From the NCBI GenBank assembly GCA_016278515.1, contig JADQBR010000079.1:1-52957 (forward strand): DNA of 52,957 bases, in the 5' to 3' direction. Made by a program: the position numbers and the translations under genes. The notes under the pieces are model-generated. The model searched no databases. It saw nothing but the letters and a program-made list of their open reading frames with translations, and was not told where the DNA came from. This document shows positions 35,243-43,901 of the stretch, piece after piece. The stretch comes from Bacillota bacterium. Its GTDB lineage: Bacteria; Bacillota; JADQBR01. Each line of letters starts with the position of its first letter. Position 1 is the first letter of the stretch.

Positions 35243-35319
35243 AGTTGGACAGTTGGTCAGGAAAATACCAACCAACTGACCAACTGACCACCTGTCCAAC
35301 TGACCAACTGACCAACACT
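35243..35319. repeat. 8-bp tandem repeat with long inverted arm between spoIIIAB and spoIIIAC
   Basis: Six near-copies of CCAACTGA run from 35272 to 35319 (third copy CCACCTGT, sixth degenerate). The left arm AGTTGGACAGTTGGTCAG (35243-35260) is complementary to 35284-35301 at 17 of 18 positions, so the RNA can fold into a long hairpin with a 23-nt loop. It occupies the only sizeable gap in the spoIIIA operon. Confidence 0.85.
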
Positions 35320-35379
35320 GTAGTATTAAAGGTTTTGTTCTATTGCTTCAAAAGCAGTTAACAAAGGGGGCTAAAATAG

Positions 35380-35592
35380 GTGGGAGAGCTAAGCGATGGT
35401 ATTGATTTAATTTTTCGACTAGCGGCATTAGGCATTGTGGTTTCCATATTGTATTCATATCTAAACCAAACTGGACGTAAAGAAATAGCTTATTTGACAC
35501 TATTAGCAGGTTTGGCAGTTGCGGTAATATCCGTACTTCCAATCATAAATCGTTTATTTATAGAGGTTAAGTCCGTATTTCAACTTTATTAG
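35380..35592 (+). CDS. spoIIIAC: Stage III sporulation protein AC
   Basis: 70 aa, GTG start with GGGGG ~9 nt upstream. Two membrane helices (~10-28 and ~36-58), as in all SpoIIIAC. Small membrane subunit of the SpoIIIA complex; spoIIIAD follows after 10 bp. Confidence 0.93.
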   Translation: MGELSDGIDLIFRLAALGIVVSILYSYLNQTGRKEIAYLTLLAGLAVAVISVLPIINRLFIEVKSVFQLY

Positions 35593-35602
35593 AGGTGTCA
35601 TT

Positions 35603-35992
35603 ATGGAAATATTTCAGTTTGTTGGTTTAGCGCTGATAACCACGGTTTTAATAGTGACGGTTAAGCAGTTGGAAGGTATGCATATTGGTGTACTGATTAG
35701 TGTGGTTTTTGGAGCAATTATTTTTTTGCTCCTCATTGGTAAAATAGGGAATATTATAGATATTTTGGAACAACTAGCCGTTCGATCAAACATAAATCAA
35801 TTTTATTTAGCAACGATTCTAAAAGTGATTGGCATTGCTTACATTACGGAATTTGGGGCTCAGGTTTGCCGTGATGCAGGGGAAAATGCAGTAGCTAATA
35901 AAGTAGAGTTTGCCGGAAAAATTCTTGTGATGATTCTGGCGCTGCCAATCATTGCAGCTATTGTAGAAACAGTTTTAAAATTGCTTCCCTAA
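35603..35992 (+). CDS. spoIIIAD: Stage III sporulation protein AD
   Basis: 129 aa, AGAGGTG ribosome site. Four membrane helices with the conserved KVIGIAYITEFGAQVCRDAGENAVANKVEFAGK region split across ~71-103. Membrane subunit paired with SpoIIIAC and AE. Confidence 0.94.
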   Translation: MEIFQFVGLALITTVLIVTVKQLEGMHIGVLISVVFGAIIFLLLIGKIGNIIDILEQLAVRSNINQFYLATILKVIGIAYITEFGAQVCRDAGENAVANKVEFAGKILVMILALPIIAAIVETVLKLLP

Positions 35993-36005
35993 GGGGGTTA
36001 ATGGC

Positions 36006-37169
36006 ATGTGGCAAAAAGCAGTTATTATTACTTTGCTATTATTAGTAATCTTAGCCCCTGCAGCATGGGCCGACACTATGGATACAGTTGTGGAAGAACA
36101 AATGGATAAGCTTAATTTGGATGAAATACAGCAGTTTGCAGATCAGATTGACAAAGAAATGAAGGATTACATGCCTCAATTAAGCATCCGGCAGTTGGTT
36201 CAGGATTTGCGTTCAGGGAAACTTAATTTAAATTTTGGTCAATTTATGACTGGGATGGCCAAGTTTATCTTCAGCGAATTACTTGCCCATTCGTACCTTT
36301 TAAGTCAGCTTTTGGTACTGACGGTGCTCTGCAGCGTATTGTTAAACATCCAAGACGCCTTCGGTGGAGAGGGGACTGGTCGAGTAGCATATATAGCGGC
36401 GTATTTAGCATTGATGACCTTGGCATTGACCTCGTTTACCTCGGCTATCAATACCGGACGGGCGGCAGTTCAGCAAATGGTGGATTTTGTGCAAGCAATT
36501 TTACCGGTACTTCTTAGCTTACTTGCTGCGATGGGCGGCCTGGTATCTGCATCGGTCATGCACCCGTTGGTGCTGGTTGCACTTGGTGTTATCAGTACCA
36601 TAATTAATAATCTGGTTTTCCCTTTAATTCTCTTTGCCACTATTCTTACATTAGTTAGTCAAATATCGGAAAGATTTAACGTGGACCGGCTGGCTGGGTT
36701 ATTTAAGGATATAACTAAGACGCTGCTGGTTGCGCTTTTGACCTTCTTTACAGGCTTTATGGCCTTACAAGGTGTTGCCGGCGCAGTAGCTGACAGTGTA
36801 ACACTGCGTACGGCAAAATTTATGACCGGTGCTTTCATACCCGTGGTCGGAGGCATGCTTGCTGACGCGGCAGAGGCGCTGATTGGAACGTCATTGTTGC
36901 TGAAAAACGCAGTAGGTATCATGGGCTTGCTGTTAATAATTGCTTTAGCGCTTTATCCAATGCTGAAAATTTTAACATTGGTAATAATATATCGCTTGGT
37001 GGGGGCTTTGGCACAGCCCTTGGGAGACGACAAGATTGCCATGGTGCTGGAGACTTTGGGCAACATGCTGTTGATGGTATTTGCAGCAGTAGCCGGTGTG
37101 GGTTTGGCCTTTTTCATGGCCATTTCGTTTATAGTTGGTTTAGGGAACGTTACGGTTATGATGAGGTAG
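36006..37169 (+). CDS. spoIIIAE: Stage III sporulation protein AE
   Basis: 387 aa. N-terminal signal sequence (~1-22, LLLLVILAPAAWA), an extracytoplasmic helical part (~25-95) and then about seven membrane helices ending in a Gly-rich segment FIVGLGNVTVMMR. Largest polytopic subunit of the SpoIIIA channel. ATG after AAGGGGGTTAATGGC. Confidence 0.94.
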   Translation: MWQKAVIITLLLLVILAPAAWADTMDTVVEEQMDKLNLDEIQQFADQIDKEMKDYMPQLSIRQLVQDLRSGKLNLNFGQFMTGMAKFIFSELLAHSYLLSQLLVLTVLCSVLLNIQDAFGGEGTGRVAYIAAYLALMTLALTSFTSAINTGRAAVQQMVDFVQAILPVLLSLLAAMGGLVSASVMHPLVLVALGVISTIINNLVFPLILFATILTLVSQISERFNVDRLAGLFKDITKTLLVALLTFFTGFMALQGVAGAVADSVTLRTAKFMTGAFIPVVGGMLADAAEALIGTSLLLKNAVGIMGLLLIIALALYPMLKILTLVIIYRLVGALAQPLGDDKIAMVLETLGNMLLMVFAAVAGVGLAFFMAISFIVGLGNVTVMMR

Positions 37170-37177
37170 GTGTAGAA

Positions 37178-37876
37178 ATGGACTTAATCAGGGACCTGGT
37201 CCGAAATATTGCTTTGATAATATTACTAGCCTCGTTTGTAGATCTTTTACTGCCGGGGAGAAACATGGAACGATATTTAAAATTAATCATAGGGCTGTTT
37301 GTCATCGTTACGGTCTTAAATCCAATCATGTCCTTTCTAGGTAAGTCACAGGCCTTTGAAATCACTGCATGGCAGTACCAACCTGCGGACCAAAGGCAGC
37401 TGGATAGTATTTTTCAACAAGGTAAAGAGGTTGCCCAGGTTACCAAGGATGCAGCTTGGGATGATTACAAACAAAGAGTAGAACGGCAGATAATCTCTAT
37501 TGTTAGTTTAGTTTCCCGGGTGGAGGAGGTGCAAGTGGATGTAAGCTTTGAAAATCGGGAAGAGAACTACTATGGGTCTATCAGAAGAGTAGTATTAGTG
37601 GCAGTGATTGAAAATAGTGAGAAAACAGCCTTAGGCGCCGAAGATGCAGGATCTAATATAGGGGTAGAGCCTGTTAAACAAGTTAAGATAGAGCAGGAAA
37701 AACAAACAACGGAAAAGGTTCAGGAGAGGGAACAATTGTTGCTAACCGGACAGGAAAGAAAAACTATAGAGGAACAAATAAGGCAGGTGGTCTCTGACTT
37801 TTACGGATTGCAGGAAGATCGAATAACAGTGACGGCAGTAGCAGGCGACGTAGAGGGGGGTGAGATCGATGGATAA
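37178..37876 (+). CDS. spoIIIAF: Stage III sporulation protein AF
   Basis: 232 aa. Two N-terminal membrane helices (~8-28 and ~36-53, with LLPGRNMERYLKLIIGLFVI between), a soluble ring-building domain (~70-150), and a C-terminal charged stretch with QERKTIEEQIRQVVSDFYGL. Starts at an ATG after GAGGTAGGTG; overlaps the AG region slightly. Confidence 0.92.
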   Translation: MDLIRDLVRNIALIILLASFVDLLLPGRNMERYLKLIIGLFVIVTVLNPIMSFLGKSQAFEITAWQYQPADQRQLDSIFQQGKEVAQVTKDAAWDDYKQRVERQIISIVSLVSRVEEVQVDVSFENREENYYGSIRRVVLVAVIENSEKTALGAEDAGSNIGVEPVKQVKIEQEKQTTEKVQEREQLLLTGQERKTIEEQIRQVVSDFYGLQEDRITVTAVAGDVEGGEIDG

Positions 37877-38459
37877 CAAAACTGATGACAATGGGAAAAA
37901 TATAAATCGAAAGTGGTTAATGATGGGAGCAGCGCTAATAATTGGAGTAGTATTGATGCTGGAGGCATTTTCCATTGGCAAGGAACAGAATGTGATACCT
38001 GAACATAATGCCAATAATCTTAGTGCTTCAGAACCTGTGACTGTCTCCTCTGAAGTTGCTCGTTTGGAGCAAGCAACTGAAAGAAGATTGGAAGAGGTAC
38101 TGGGAGAAATTCAAGGAGCAGGTAAGGTTTCAGTGACATTATTCTTAGCGGCCGGGCCTCAGTATAACTACGCAAATAATACCAACACCAGCAATCGAAC
38201 TGTTGAGGAACAAGATCAGGGAGGTGGGGCGCGTGTAACCACTGAAATAAACGAAGATAGTCAAATGGTGATGTCTCGGGCTGCCGGGTCAAATGGAGAC
38301 CGGCCTGTGGTGATAAAAGAGATAAAGCCAGACGTACGAGGTGTGTTAGTGGTAGCTGAGGGGGCCTCCGATCCTTTTGTTAGGGCTACATTGACTAAAG
38401 CAGTGCAAACCTTGATGGGCATCCCTGCCCACCAGGTAAACGTATTACCAAGAAAGTAG
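37869..38459 (+). CDS. spoIIIAG: Stage III sporulation protein AG
   Basis: 196 aa from the ATG after GGGGGTGAG; a GTG at 37860 would add three residues. One membrane helix (~16-36), then a ring-building motif domain (~60-195) with LEEVLGEIQGAGKVSVTLFL and DVRGVLVVAEGASDP. It forms the large outer ring spanning the space between mother cell and forespore. Confidence 0.93.
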   Translation: MDNKTDDNGKNINRKWLMMGAALIIGVVLMLEAFSIGKEQNVIPEHNANNLSASEPVTVSSEVARLEQATERRLEEVLGEIQGAGKVSVTLFLAAGPQYNYANNTNTSNRTVEEQDQGGGARVTTEINEDSQMVMSRAAGSNGDRPVVIKEIKPDVRGVLVVAEGASDPFVRATLTKAVQTLMGIPAHQVNVLPRK

Positions 38460-38468
38460 GTGTATAAA

Positions 38469-39062
38469 ATGGCAAAAGTTAATTTGGTGTTAAACAGACG
38501 TATTACCTTTTGGGTAGTGGTGGGGTGTATAGCATTAGTAGTAGCAATTACCGTGATCGGACAGGGATTTAAACTGGCATCTCTTTGGTTGGATACCGAT
38601 AGCAATAGCCCGGAAGGGAGTCAGGTAGTATCAGGGGAAAATGCTAAGGTTGCACCTCTGGAAGAAAACCTGGATTTAATAGAAAAAAATACTGAAGAGT
38701 TCAGTAATCAAGATACAAACTTTTTTGTGGAGTATCGTATGGAAAGAGATAGGGTGCGCAGTCAGCAGATTGAGCTGTTAAAGGATATTGTCCAAAATCC
38801 AAATTCCGTTCAGGAAACCAGGCAGGAAGCCCAGGCAGTACTTTTGGAAATCACAAAGCGGATGGAGAAGGAATTGCAGTTGGAAAACTTGATTGCAGCT
38901 AAGGGCTATGAGGATGCGGTTCTCTTTATTCAACCGTCCGGTGTAACCGTCATTATAAAAAGTGAGCAGTTATCCCAAGAAGATGTTACCCGTATCGGTG
39001 ATCTGGTATCTCGTTCAACAGGACATGATTTAAAGGATATAGTAGTTATCCCGAAAAAATAG
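38469..39062 (+). CDS. spoIIIAH: Stage III sporulation protein AH
   Basis: 197 aa from the ATG 6 nt after AGTAGGTG; a GTG at 38460 adds three residues. N-terminal membrane helix (~12-32), acidic linker (~40-80) and the C-terminal YscJ/FliF-like domain that docks with forespore SpoIIQ (ENLIAAKGYEDAVLFIQ ... VTRIGDLVSRSTGH). Last gene of the operon. Confidence 0.94.
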   Translation: MAKVNLVLNRRITFWVVVGCIALVVAITVIGQGFKLASLWLDTDSNSPEGSQVVSGENAKVAPLEENLDLIEKNTEEFSNQDTNFFVEYRMERDRVRSQQIELLKDIVQNPNSVQETRQEAQAVLLEITKRMEKELQLENLIAAKGYEDAVLFIQPSGVTVIIKSEQLSQEDVTRIGDLVSRSTGHDLKDIVVIPKK

Positions 39063-39091
39063 ATATTAGTGCCATAGTTAATGTTTTAAGT

Positions 39092-39120
39092 TTGTTTAAT
39101 TTAATGGTATTTGGTATAAT
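39092..39120 (+). promoter_or_regulatory. Promoter of the Asp23-amaP-nusB operon
   Basis: TTGTTT (39092-39097), 17-bp spacer, TATAAT (39115-39120), 42 bp upstream of the Asp23-family ATG. Confidence 0.75.
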
Positions 39121-39161
39121 ATAGAAGATAACTTAGTAAAAGAAATTAGGAGGTGGCAGTT

Positions 39162-39560
39162 ATGACAGAAGAAAAGATGATGGAAGCAGCAGAGAAGGGT
39201 ACGATTCGAATTGCCGATGAGGTTGTGGCAATTATTGCCGGTTTAGCGGCTACAGAAATTGAAGGTGTTGCTGGGATGAGCGGCGGCGTAGTAGGCGGAA
39301 TTGCTGAAATTCTCGGACGTAAAAACCTATCTAAAGGAGTAAAGGTTGAAGTCGGCGAAAAAGAAGCGGCAATAGATATCTATATAATTGTAGAATTTGG
39401 AGTAAGAATACCGGACGTATCATTAAAGATTCAGGAAAACGTTAAGCAGGCAATTGAAACTATGACAGGCTTGGCAGTTGTGGAAACAAATGTGCATGTG
39501 CAGGGAGTAGTGTTTCCAGAACCGGAGACTGCAAAAGAAGACGAGCATCGGGTAAAATAA
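39162..39560 (+). CDS. Asp23/Gls24 family envelope stress protein
   Basis: 132 aa from the ATG 7 nt after AGGAGGTGG. Single Asp23 domain: GTIRIADEVVAIIAGLAATEIEGVAGM near the N-terminus and LKIQENVKQAIETMTGLAVVETNVHVQGVVF near the C-terminus. Relatives are membrane-associated cell-envelope homeostasis proteins recruited by AmaP, which is the next gene. Confidence 0.93.
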   Translation: MTEEKMMEAAEKGTIRIADEVVAIIAGLAATEIEGVAGMSGGVVGGIAEILGRKNLSKGVKVEVGEKEAAIDIYIIVEFGVRIPDVSLKIQENVKQAIETMTGLAVVETNVHVQGVVFPEPETAKEDEHRVK

Positions 39561-39575
39561 GGAGGACAACTGTTC

Positions 39576-40112
39576 ATGAAGTTTTTTGAGCGACTACTTT
39601 TAGTAGTCTACGCTTTGGTGCTGGTAGCTCTATCGCTGCTGGCACTTATAATGGCTGCCGGTTGGACGACCCCAATAGACTATTTACAATTTGCTTTCAG
39701 CCACACTAATACCAGGTGGGCTGTGGGTATAGTATCGGCTTTATTATTATTAGTAGGGTTGAATCTGCTATTTGTTAATTTCCATCGCAGACCGGGCCTG
39801 CCTTCTGTAGTTCATCATACAGAGCTGGGCGAAATTCGTGTTAGCATCACTGCCCTAGAAAACCTGGTTCATCGGGCAGCAAGGAAGGTAGCAGGAGTTA
39901 AGGAGATCAAGCCTAGAATTAGACCTACAGGGGAAGGGGTTATGGTTTTGCTAGAGGCCGTTTTCCTACCTGACCAGAATATTCCAGAAATTAGCCAACA
40001 GCTGCAGCAACAGGTAAAAGATTATTTGCAAGAAGCTGCTGGATTGGACATAATTGAAGTTAAGGTAATGGTTCAAAATGTAAGTCATGAGGCTAAGGTC
40101 CGAGTGGAATAA
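39576..40112 (+). CDS. amaP: Alkaline shock response membrane anchor protein AmaP
   Basis: 178 aa, AGGAGG ribosome site. Two N-terminal membrane helices (~5-28 and ~47-67) and a cytoplasmic Asp23-like domain (HTELGEIRVSITALENLVHRAARKVAGVKEIKP onward, ~82-178). Anchors Asp23-family proteins at the membrane. Typical order Asp23, AmaP, DUF2273. Confidence 0.9.
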   Translation: MKFFERLLLVVYALVLVALSLLALIMAAGWTTPIDYLQFAFSHTNTRWAVGIVSALLLLVGLNLLFVNFHRRPGLPSVVHHTELGEIRVSITALENLVHRAARKVAGVKEIKPRIRPTGEGVMVLLEAVFLPDQNIPEISQQLQQQVKDYLQEAAGLDIIEVKVMVQNVSHEAKVRVE

Positions 40113-40127
40113 TTAGGGGGTTTAACC

Positions 40128-40343
40128 GTGGATTGGAATGAACTAATAAACGAAATATGGGGCAAACATCGAGGTAAGGTAGTAGGAATATTAGTCGGTT
40201 TGACCTTTGGATTACTGACAGTGTTAGTAGGATTCTGGCGGACGCTTTTTATTAGTATTTGTATCATAATTGGATATTTTATCGGTAAAAGAATAGATAA
40301 CCATGAAAATTTTCGGGACCTTTTGGATAGAATCTTTAAGTAG
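40128..40343 (+). CDS. DUF2273 small membrane protein
   Basis: 71 aa, GTG start ~9 nt after AGGGGG. Two membrane helices (~20-36 and ~38-54) separated by a short turn, matching the DUF2273 pattern (NEIWGKHRGKVVGILVGLTFGLL...IGKRIDN). Conserved third member of the AmaP/Asp23 module; function unknown. Confidence 0.9.
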   Translation: MDWNELINEIWGKHRGKVVGILVGLTFGLLTVLVGFWRTLFISICIIIGYFIGKRIDNHENFRDLLDRIFK

Positions 40344-40409
40344 AGCCAGTAATTTAGGCACTCGGGGAACTAATTTCTGTGGACAAGCACAAAAAAGAGA
40401 GGTAATTAA

Positions 40410-40823
40410 ATGAGCAGAAGGATTGCGAGAGAAAAAGCATTACAGGCCCTATTTCAAATAGATTTGGCAAAGAGTGAAATAATTGATGCTGTAGAATATG
40501 TCATAGAAGATTCTAAATTGTCCATTGAGGCTAAACGTTTTGCCCGAGAATTAGTTTATGGCACAGTTGAGCACCGTGAAGAGTGCGACCGGTATATCAG
40601 TAAATATGCAAAAGAATGGCAGTTGGACAGACTGGTCAACGTTGACCGTAATATTTTGAGACTGGCCATTTTTGAGATAATGTACCGGGACGAAATTCCC
40701 TTTAAGGTTTCTATTAACGAAGCTATCGAATTGGCAAAAATATTTAGCGGAGAGCAGTCTGGAAAATTTGTCAACGGTCTATTAGATTTTTTTGGGAAAG
40801 ATATGGGTATTGATAAAGAATAG
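40410..40823 (+). CDS. nusB: Transcription antitermination factor NusB
   Basis: 137 aa, AGAGAGG ribosome site. All-helical NusB fold beginning SRRIAREKALQALFQID and ending with SINEAIELAKIFSGEQSGKFVNGLLDF, the family signature. With NusE it binds boxA in rRNA operons. Confidence 0.96.
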   Translation: MSRRIAREKALQALFQIDLAKSEIIDAVEYVIEDSKLSIEAKRFARELVYGTVEHREECDRYISKYAKEWQLDRLVNVDRNILRLAIFEIMYRDEIPFKVSINEAIELAKIFSGEQSGKFVNGLLDFFGKDMGIDKE

Positions 40824-40833
40824 AGGTAATAAA

Positions 40834-41790
40834 TTGTATTATTTAGGTATTGATACCAGCGCCTACACCACATCGGTTGCAGTGGTTAATGGGGAGAAAA
40901 AATTAATATACCAAAAACGCCGCTTGTTGGATGTGCCCTTGGGGGATAGGGGGTTGCTGCAATCACAGGCGGTTTTTCAGCATGTACAGCAATTACCCTC
41001 GCTTTTAACTGAAGCCTTAAAAAAAATCGATACCGGTAGGCTGATGGCGGTAGCGGCCAGTGTTTCTCCTAGGCCTGCTGCTGGTTCGTACATGCCGGTA
41101 TTTACTGTTAGTAAGGGACAGGGAGAAGTAGTGGCAGCGGCTGGTAACTGCCTATTTGTTCCTACTACCCACCAGGAAGGCCATATTGAAGCAGCGGTGT
41201 GGTCATCAGGGACAAAATTACCCGCAAAATTTCTGGCCGTGCATCTATCAGGCGGTACCTCGGAATTACTGCTGGTTAATACCCTAACAAAGGGTTACTC
41301 CATACAACTGTTAGGTGGCACAAAAGACCTCCATGCCGGTCAGTTTGTGGATCGGGTTGGTGTGTCACTGGGGCTAACCTTTCCGGCCGGTCCCCAATTG
41401 GAGAGGATTGCAGTTAAAGCTGGGACGGCCTTAGGAATTCCCTCGTTTGTTGAAGGATATGATTTTAGCTTTTCCGGCCCCGAAAGTCATGCTCAGCGGT
41501 TGATAAGAAAAGGGGCTGAGCCGGCTAATGTGGCTAGGGCCGTGGAACAGTGCATAGCGACAACACTGGAGAAGGTGCTCAGACAGGCTGTTAAAAAAGA
41601 GGGTATAAGACATGTGTTGCTGGCCGGCGGAGTAGCGGCAAATTCGTACATTCGTGAAAGATTGAAGCAAAGATTAGAGCATCCGGCGGTTGGTGCGGTG
41701 TTGGCTATTGCCCAGCCTCAATATAGTACCGATAATGCTGTCGGGGTGGCACTTTTGGGGAGACAGACTTTTGAACAATCAGTTGATTAG
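40834..41790 (+). CDS. TsaD/Kae1-like protein (second O-sialoglycoprotein-endopeptidase homologue)
   Basis: 318 aa from the TTG after AGAGGTAATAAA. ASKHA fold: YYLGIDTSAYTTSVAVV at the N-terminus, the metal-binding HQEGH (~111-115, cf. HMEGH in TsaD), LSGGTSELLLV (~137) and LAGGVAANSYIRERL (~266). Bona fide TsaD proteins are slightly longer and open with a different N-terminus; this form next to nusB is a recurring clostridial paralogue. Whether it takes part in t6A modification is unknown; a true tsaD is expected elsewhere. Confidence 0.82.
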   Translation: MYYLGIDTSAYTTSVAVVNGEKKLIYQKRRLLDVPLGDRGLLQSQAVFQHVQQLPSLLTEALKKIDTGRLMAVAASVSPRPAAGSYMPVFTVSKGQGEVVAAAGNCLFVPTTHQEGHIEAAVWSSGTKLPAKFLAVHLSGGTSELLLVNTLTKGYSIQLLGGTKDLHAGQFVDRVGVSLGLTFPAGPQLERIAVKAGTALGIPSFVEGYDFSFSGPESHAQRLIRKGAEPANVARAVEQCIATTLEKVLRQAVKKEGIRHVLLAGGVAANSYIRERLKQRLEHPAVGAVLAIAQPQYSTDNAVGVALLGRQTFEQSVD

Positions 41791-41831
41791 CAAGTAAAAT
41801 TCGCTAGGATAATTTGGTGCAGTTTTTGTAA

Positions 41832-41865
41832 AAACCGCCTGGATAGTAGTGTGATCAGGCGGTTT
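41832..41865 (-). terminator. Terminator of the molybdoenzyme operon (probably bidirectional)
   Basis: A 10-bp stem AAACCGCCTG / CAGGCGGTTT with a 14-nt loop. On the minus strand it is followed by TTTTTAC, on the plus strand only by TTTG, so it mainly terminates the minus-strand operon. Confidence 0.8.
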
Positions 41866-41889
41866 GCAGTGCTTATTTGGTTCAGATGC

Positions 41890-43203
41890 TTAGTTTTTGG
41901 TCCGGTTTTCGATTGATGCTGTTGTGGCGGTGTTGGTATACACGCCGAGTCGGTGATTCTTTTGTTCCTGACCGGGCAGGAAGTTAAAGTGGGTAACAGC
42001 AACAGAAATTATCAGCGCTGTAAGAGCAAATGGCAACAGGTTGACCAGGATTTCTATCCCGGATGGTGCGTATGCCCAAAAGTCGGTAAATGTGGGCTCT
42101 GGAGGATTATAGTTTCCGATGGTTATGGGGTACTTCCAGTTCTCCACATGTGCCCCCGGCAAGGTAAAGCTTAACGGAATATCATTGAAAGCCGGGAACA
42201 TCAGCATCATTCGGTGGACAAAAACTCCTATAAAGAGCAGGATGCTGCCTGTCAGCAGTGAACTTCGCGACTGTTTGCCGGCGGTGGTAAAGAAGTAAAA
42301 CATGGTAACAGCCGGAAGGATCAGCTCTACTGCGTACAGGTAGCCGTAGCGCCCAAATACTAGCGACAGTACGCCGGCACCATGACCGCCCCACCAACTG
42401 TGCAACAGCAGATCCATGGCTACTAGGAAGAAATGCACTACCAGAGAACCGGAAATGATATGGGCCAAGGTGTTAAAAGCACTTTTATACTTAAGAAAAT
42501 TTGCCTTACCGGTAACCAGTAAGGCTATTACTAGTACCAGTGCAGTACCCGATGCTATGGCCATGGCAATAAAGTCCGGGGGTAGTACCGGTGTATTCCA
42601 CCAACTCCGGGAGGCCTGGACGGCAAAGATCAGTGCAGTAACCGTATGGATAAGGATAGCTACCGGCAATCCGATAATGGCCATTCTTTTGGACCATTTG
42701 GCCGATAGTGAGTCTACCTGGTTCTTGGTCAACTTCTTAGTCCAACCGGCCAGAAAGCTGCCTTCATTCTTCCAGTCGGGTAGCAGTTGGAAATAGACGC
42801 TGAGGAAGGTTATTAGCATGTAAAGGTTGACTACAACGACGTCCCAGACTAGTGGAGAAGAAAAGTTTGGATGGAGCAATAAATTGTATAGTCTATCCAG
42901 CCGCCCCATGTCCGGTAGAATGATAGCAGCAGCACCCACTATGCTGGCAAAAGCGGACAGGGATGCAATGCGTGTGAAAGGTTTTAGTTGTTTAACATTA
43001 AACAAGTAGACCGATGATGAGATGATCAAACCGCCCGCGGCAATACCGACAAAAAAGGCAAAAGTGGCAATGTATAATCCCCAGTTGAAGGGATTGCTCA
43101 TATTGGTAACAACTAAACCGGCCTTAATTTGGTAGCCCCATGCTGCCAAACTAACTACCAGTAATAGTGCTGCAAGATAAGTGACGTAATTTAACCGTTT
43201 CAA
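41890..43203 (-). CDS. NrfD/PsrC-type membrane anchor of molybdoenzyme
   Basis: 437 aa, about 9-10 membrane helices, NrfD/polysulfide-reductase family. It links the exported molybdoenzyme to the menaquinone pool and binds no haem. The NPFNWGLYIATFAFFVGIAAGGLII segment (~37-61) and HFFLVAMDLLLH (~262) are typical. The C-terminal ~40 residues are cytoplasmic or exported and polar. It is the third gene of an A-B-C operon, 11 bp after the Fe-S subunit. Confidence 0.88.
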   Translation of the reverse strand: MKRLNYVTYLAALLLVVSLAAWGYQIKAGLVVTNMSNPFNWGLYIATFAFFVGIAAGGLIISSSVYLFNVKQLKPFTRIASLSAFASIVGAAAIILPDMGRLDRLYNLLLHPNFSSPLVWDVVVVNLYMLITFLSVYFQLLPDWKNEGSFLAGWTKKLTKNQVDSLSAKWSKRMAIIGLPVAILIHTVTALIFAVQASRSWWNTPVLPPDFIAMAIASGTALVLVIALLVTGKANFLKYKSAFNTLAHIISGSLVVHFFLVAMDLLLHSWWGGHGAGVLSLVFGRYGYLYAVELILPAVTMFYFFTTAGKQSRSSLLTGSILLFIGVFVHRMMLMFPAFNDIPLSFTLPGAHVENWKYPITIGNYNPPEPTFTDFWAYAPSGIEILVNLLPFALTALIISVAVTHFNFLPGQEQKNHRLGVYTNTATTASIENRTKN

Positions 43204-43214
43204 GTGAATCCCTC

Positions 43215-43901
43215 CTATTTTCTGGTTTTCCGTGGGGGCAGGTAGAGTACTTTGGGTGATGTCCCCATCTCTTCCAATAACCGGGTAACATTACGCCCCT
43301 TTATGGCTTGATTGACATCCGATTTCGGATCATCCCAGTCCCCGAATGCTCGCGCCTTGGCGGGGCAAGCTCTGACGCACATGGGTAGTTCACCCTTGCT
43401 GGTGTACTGAACACAGAAGGTGCATTTTTCCACTACTCCCTTTGGTCGATTGGGGGTGTACACCAAATGCCCGTCCTTGTCTCGGTGGTCAAATGGATAA
43501 CCGTATTCATACCCTTCTTGGTACTCAGCTTCCCTCTTGCTGTTTTCAGGGTCTTCCCAATTGAACTGGCGTACGCCGTACGGGCAGGCGCTCATACAGT
43601 AACGGCAACCTATACAGCGTTCATAATCCACCAGGACTACGCCGTTTTCGTCACTATAAGTGGCACCTACGGGACAGACCTTTTCGCAGGGGGCGTTGTC
43701 ACACATTTGGCAGGATACCGGTAAAAACTCCATACTCAGATTGTCATCTTCACCAACGGCATTTTGATGAAAATTGCTGCCTTTGGTAAAGACGCGGTTC
43801 CACCAATTGCCAGGAGGTTGAGCGTTATGCTGCTTACAGGCCACTGCACAAGTGCGGCAGCCGATACAACGTTGTAAATCGATAACCATACCTAGTTTCA
43901 T
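43215..43901 (-). CDS. Four-cluster 4Fe-4S ferredoxin subunit of molybdoenzyme
   Basis: 228 aa, PsrB/DmsB/TtrB type. Cys motifs: CIGCRTCAVAC (~12-22), CQMCDNAPCEKVCP (~64-77), CIGCRYCMSACP (~95-106) and CTFC...CVRACP (~161-180); together these bind four 4Fe-4S clusters. It shuttles electrons between the NrfD-type anchor and the catalytic subunit. No Tat signal of its own, so it is exported with the catalytic subunit. Its start overlaps the previous stop by 4 bp. Confidence 0.92.
   Translation of the reverse strand: MKLGMVIDLQRCIGCRTCAVACKQHNAQPPGNWWNRVFTKGSNFHQNAVGEDDNLSMEFLPVSCQMCDNAPCEKVCPVGATYSDENGVVLVDYERCIGCRYCMSACPYGVRQFNWEDPENSKREAEYQEGYEYGYPFDHRDKDGHLVYTPNRPKGVVEKCTFCVQYTSKGELPMCVRACPAKARAFGDWDDPKSDVNQAIKGRNVTRLLEEMGTSPKVLYLPPRKTRK

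Noticed and set aside
35272-35319. Possible CRISPR array
   Set aside because: Units are 8 bp without spacers and there are no cas genes; it is a simple tandem repeat.
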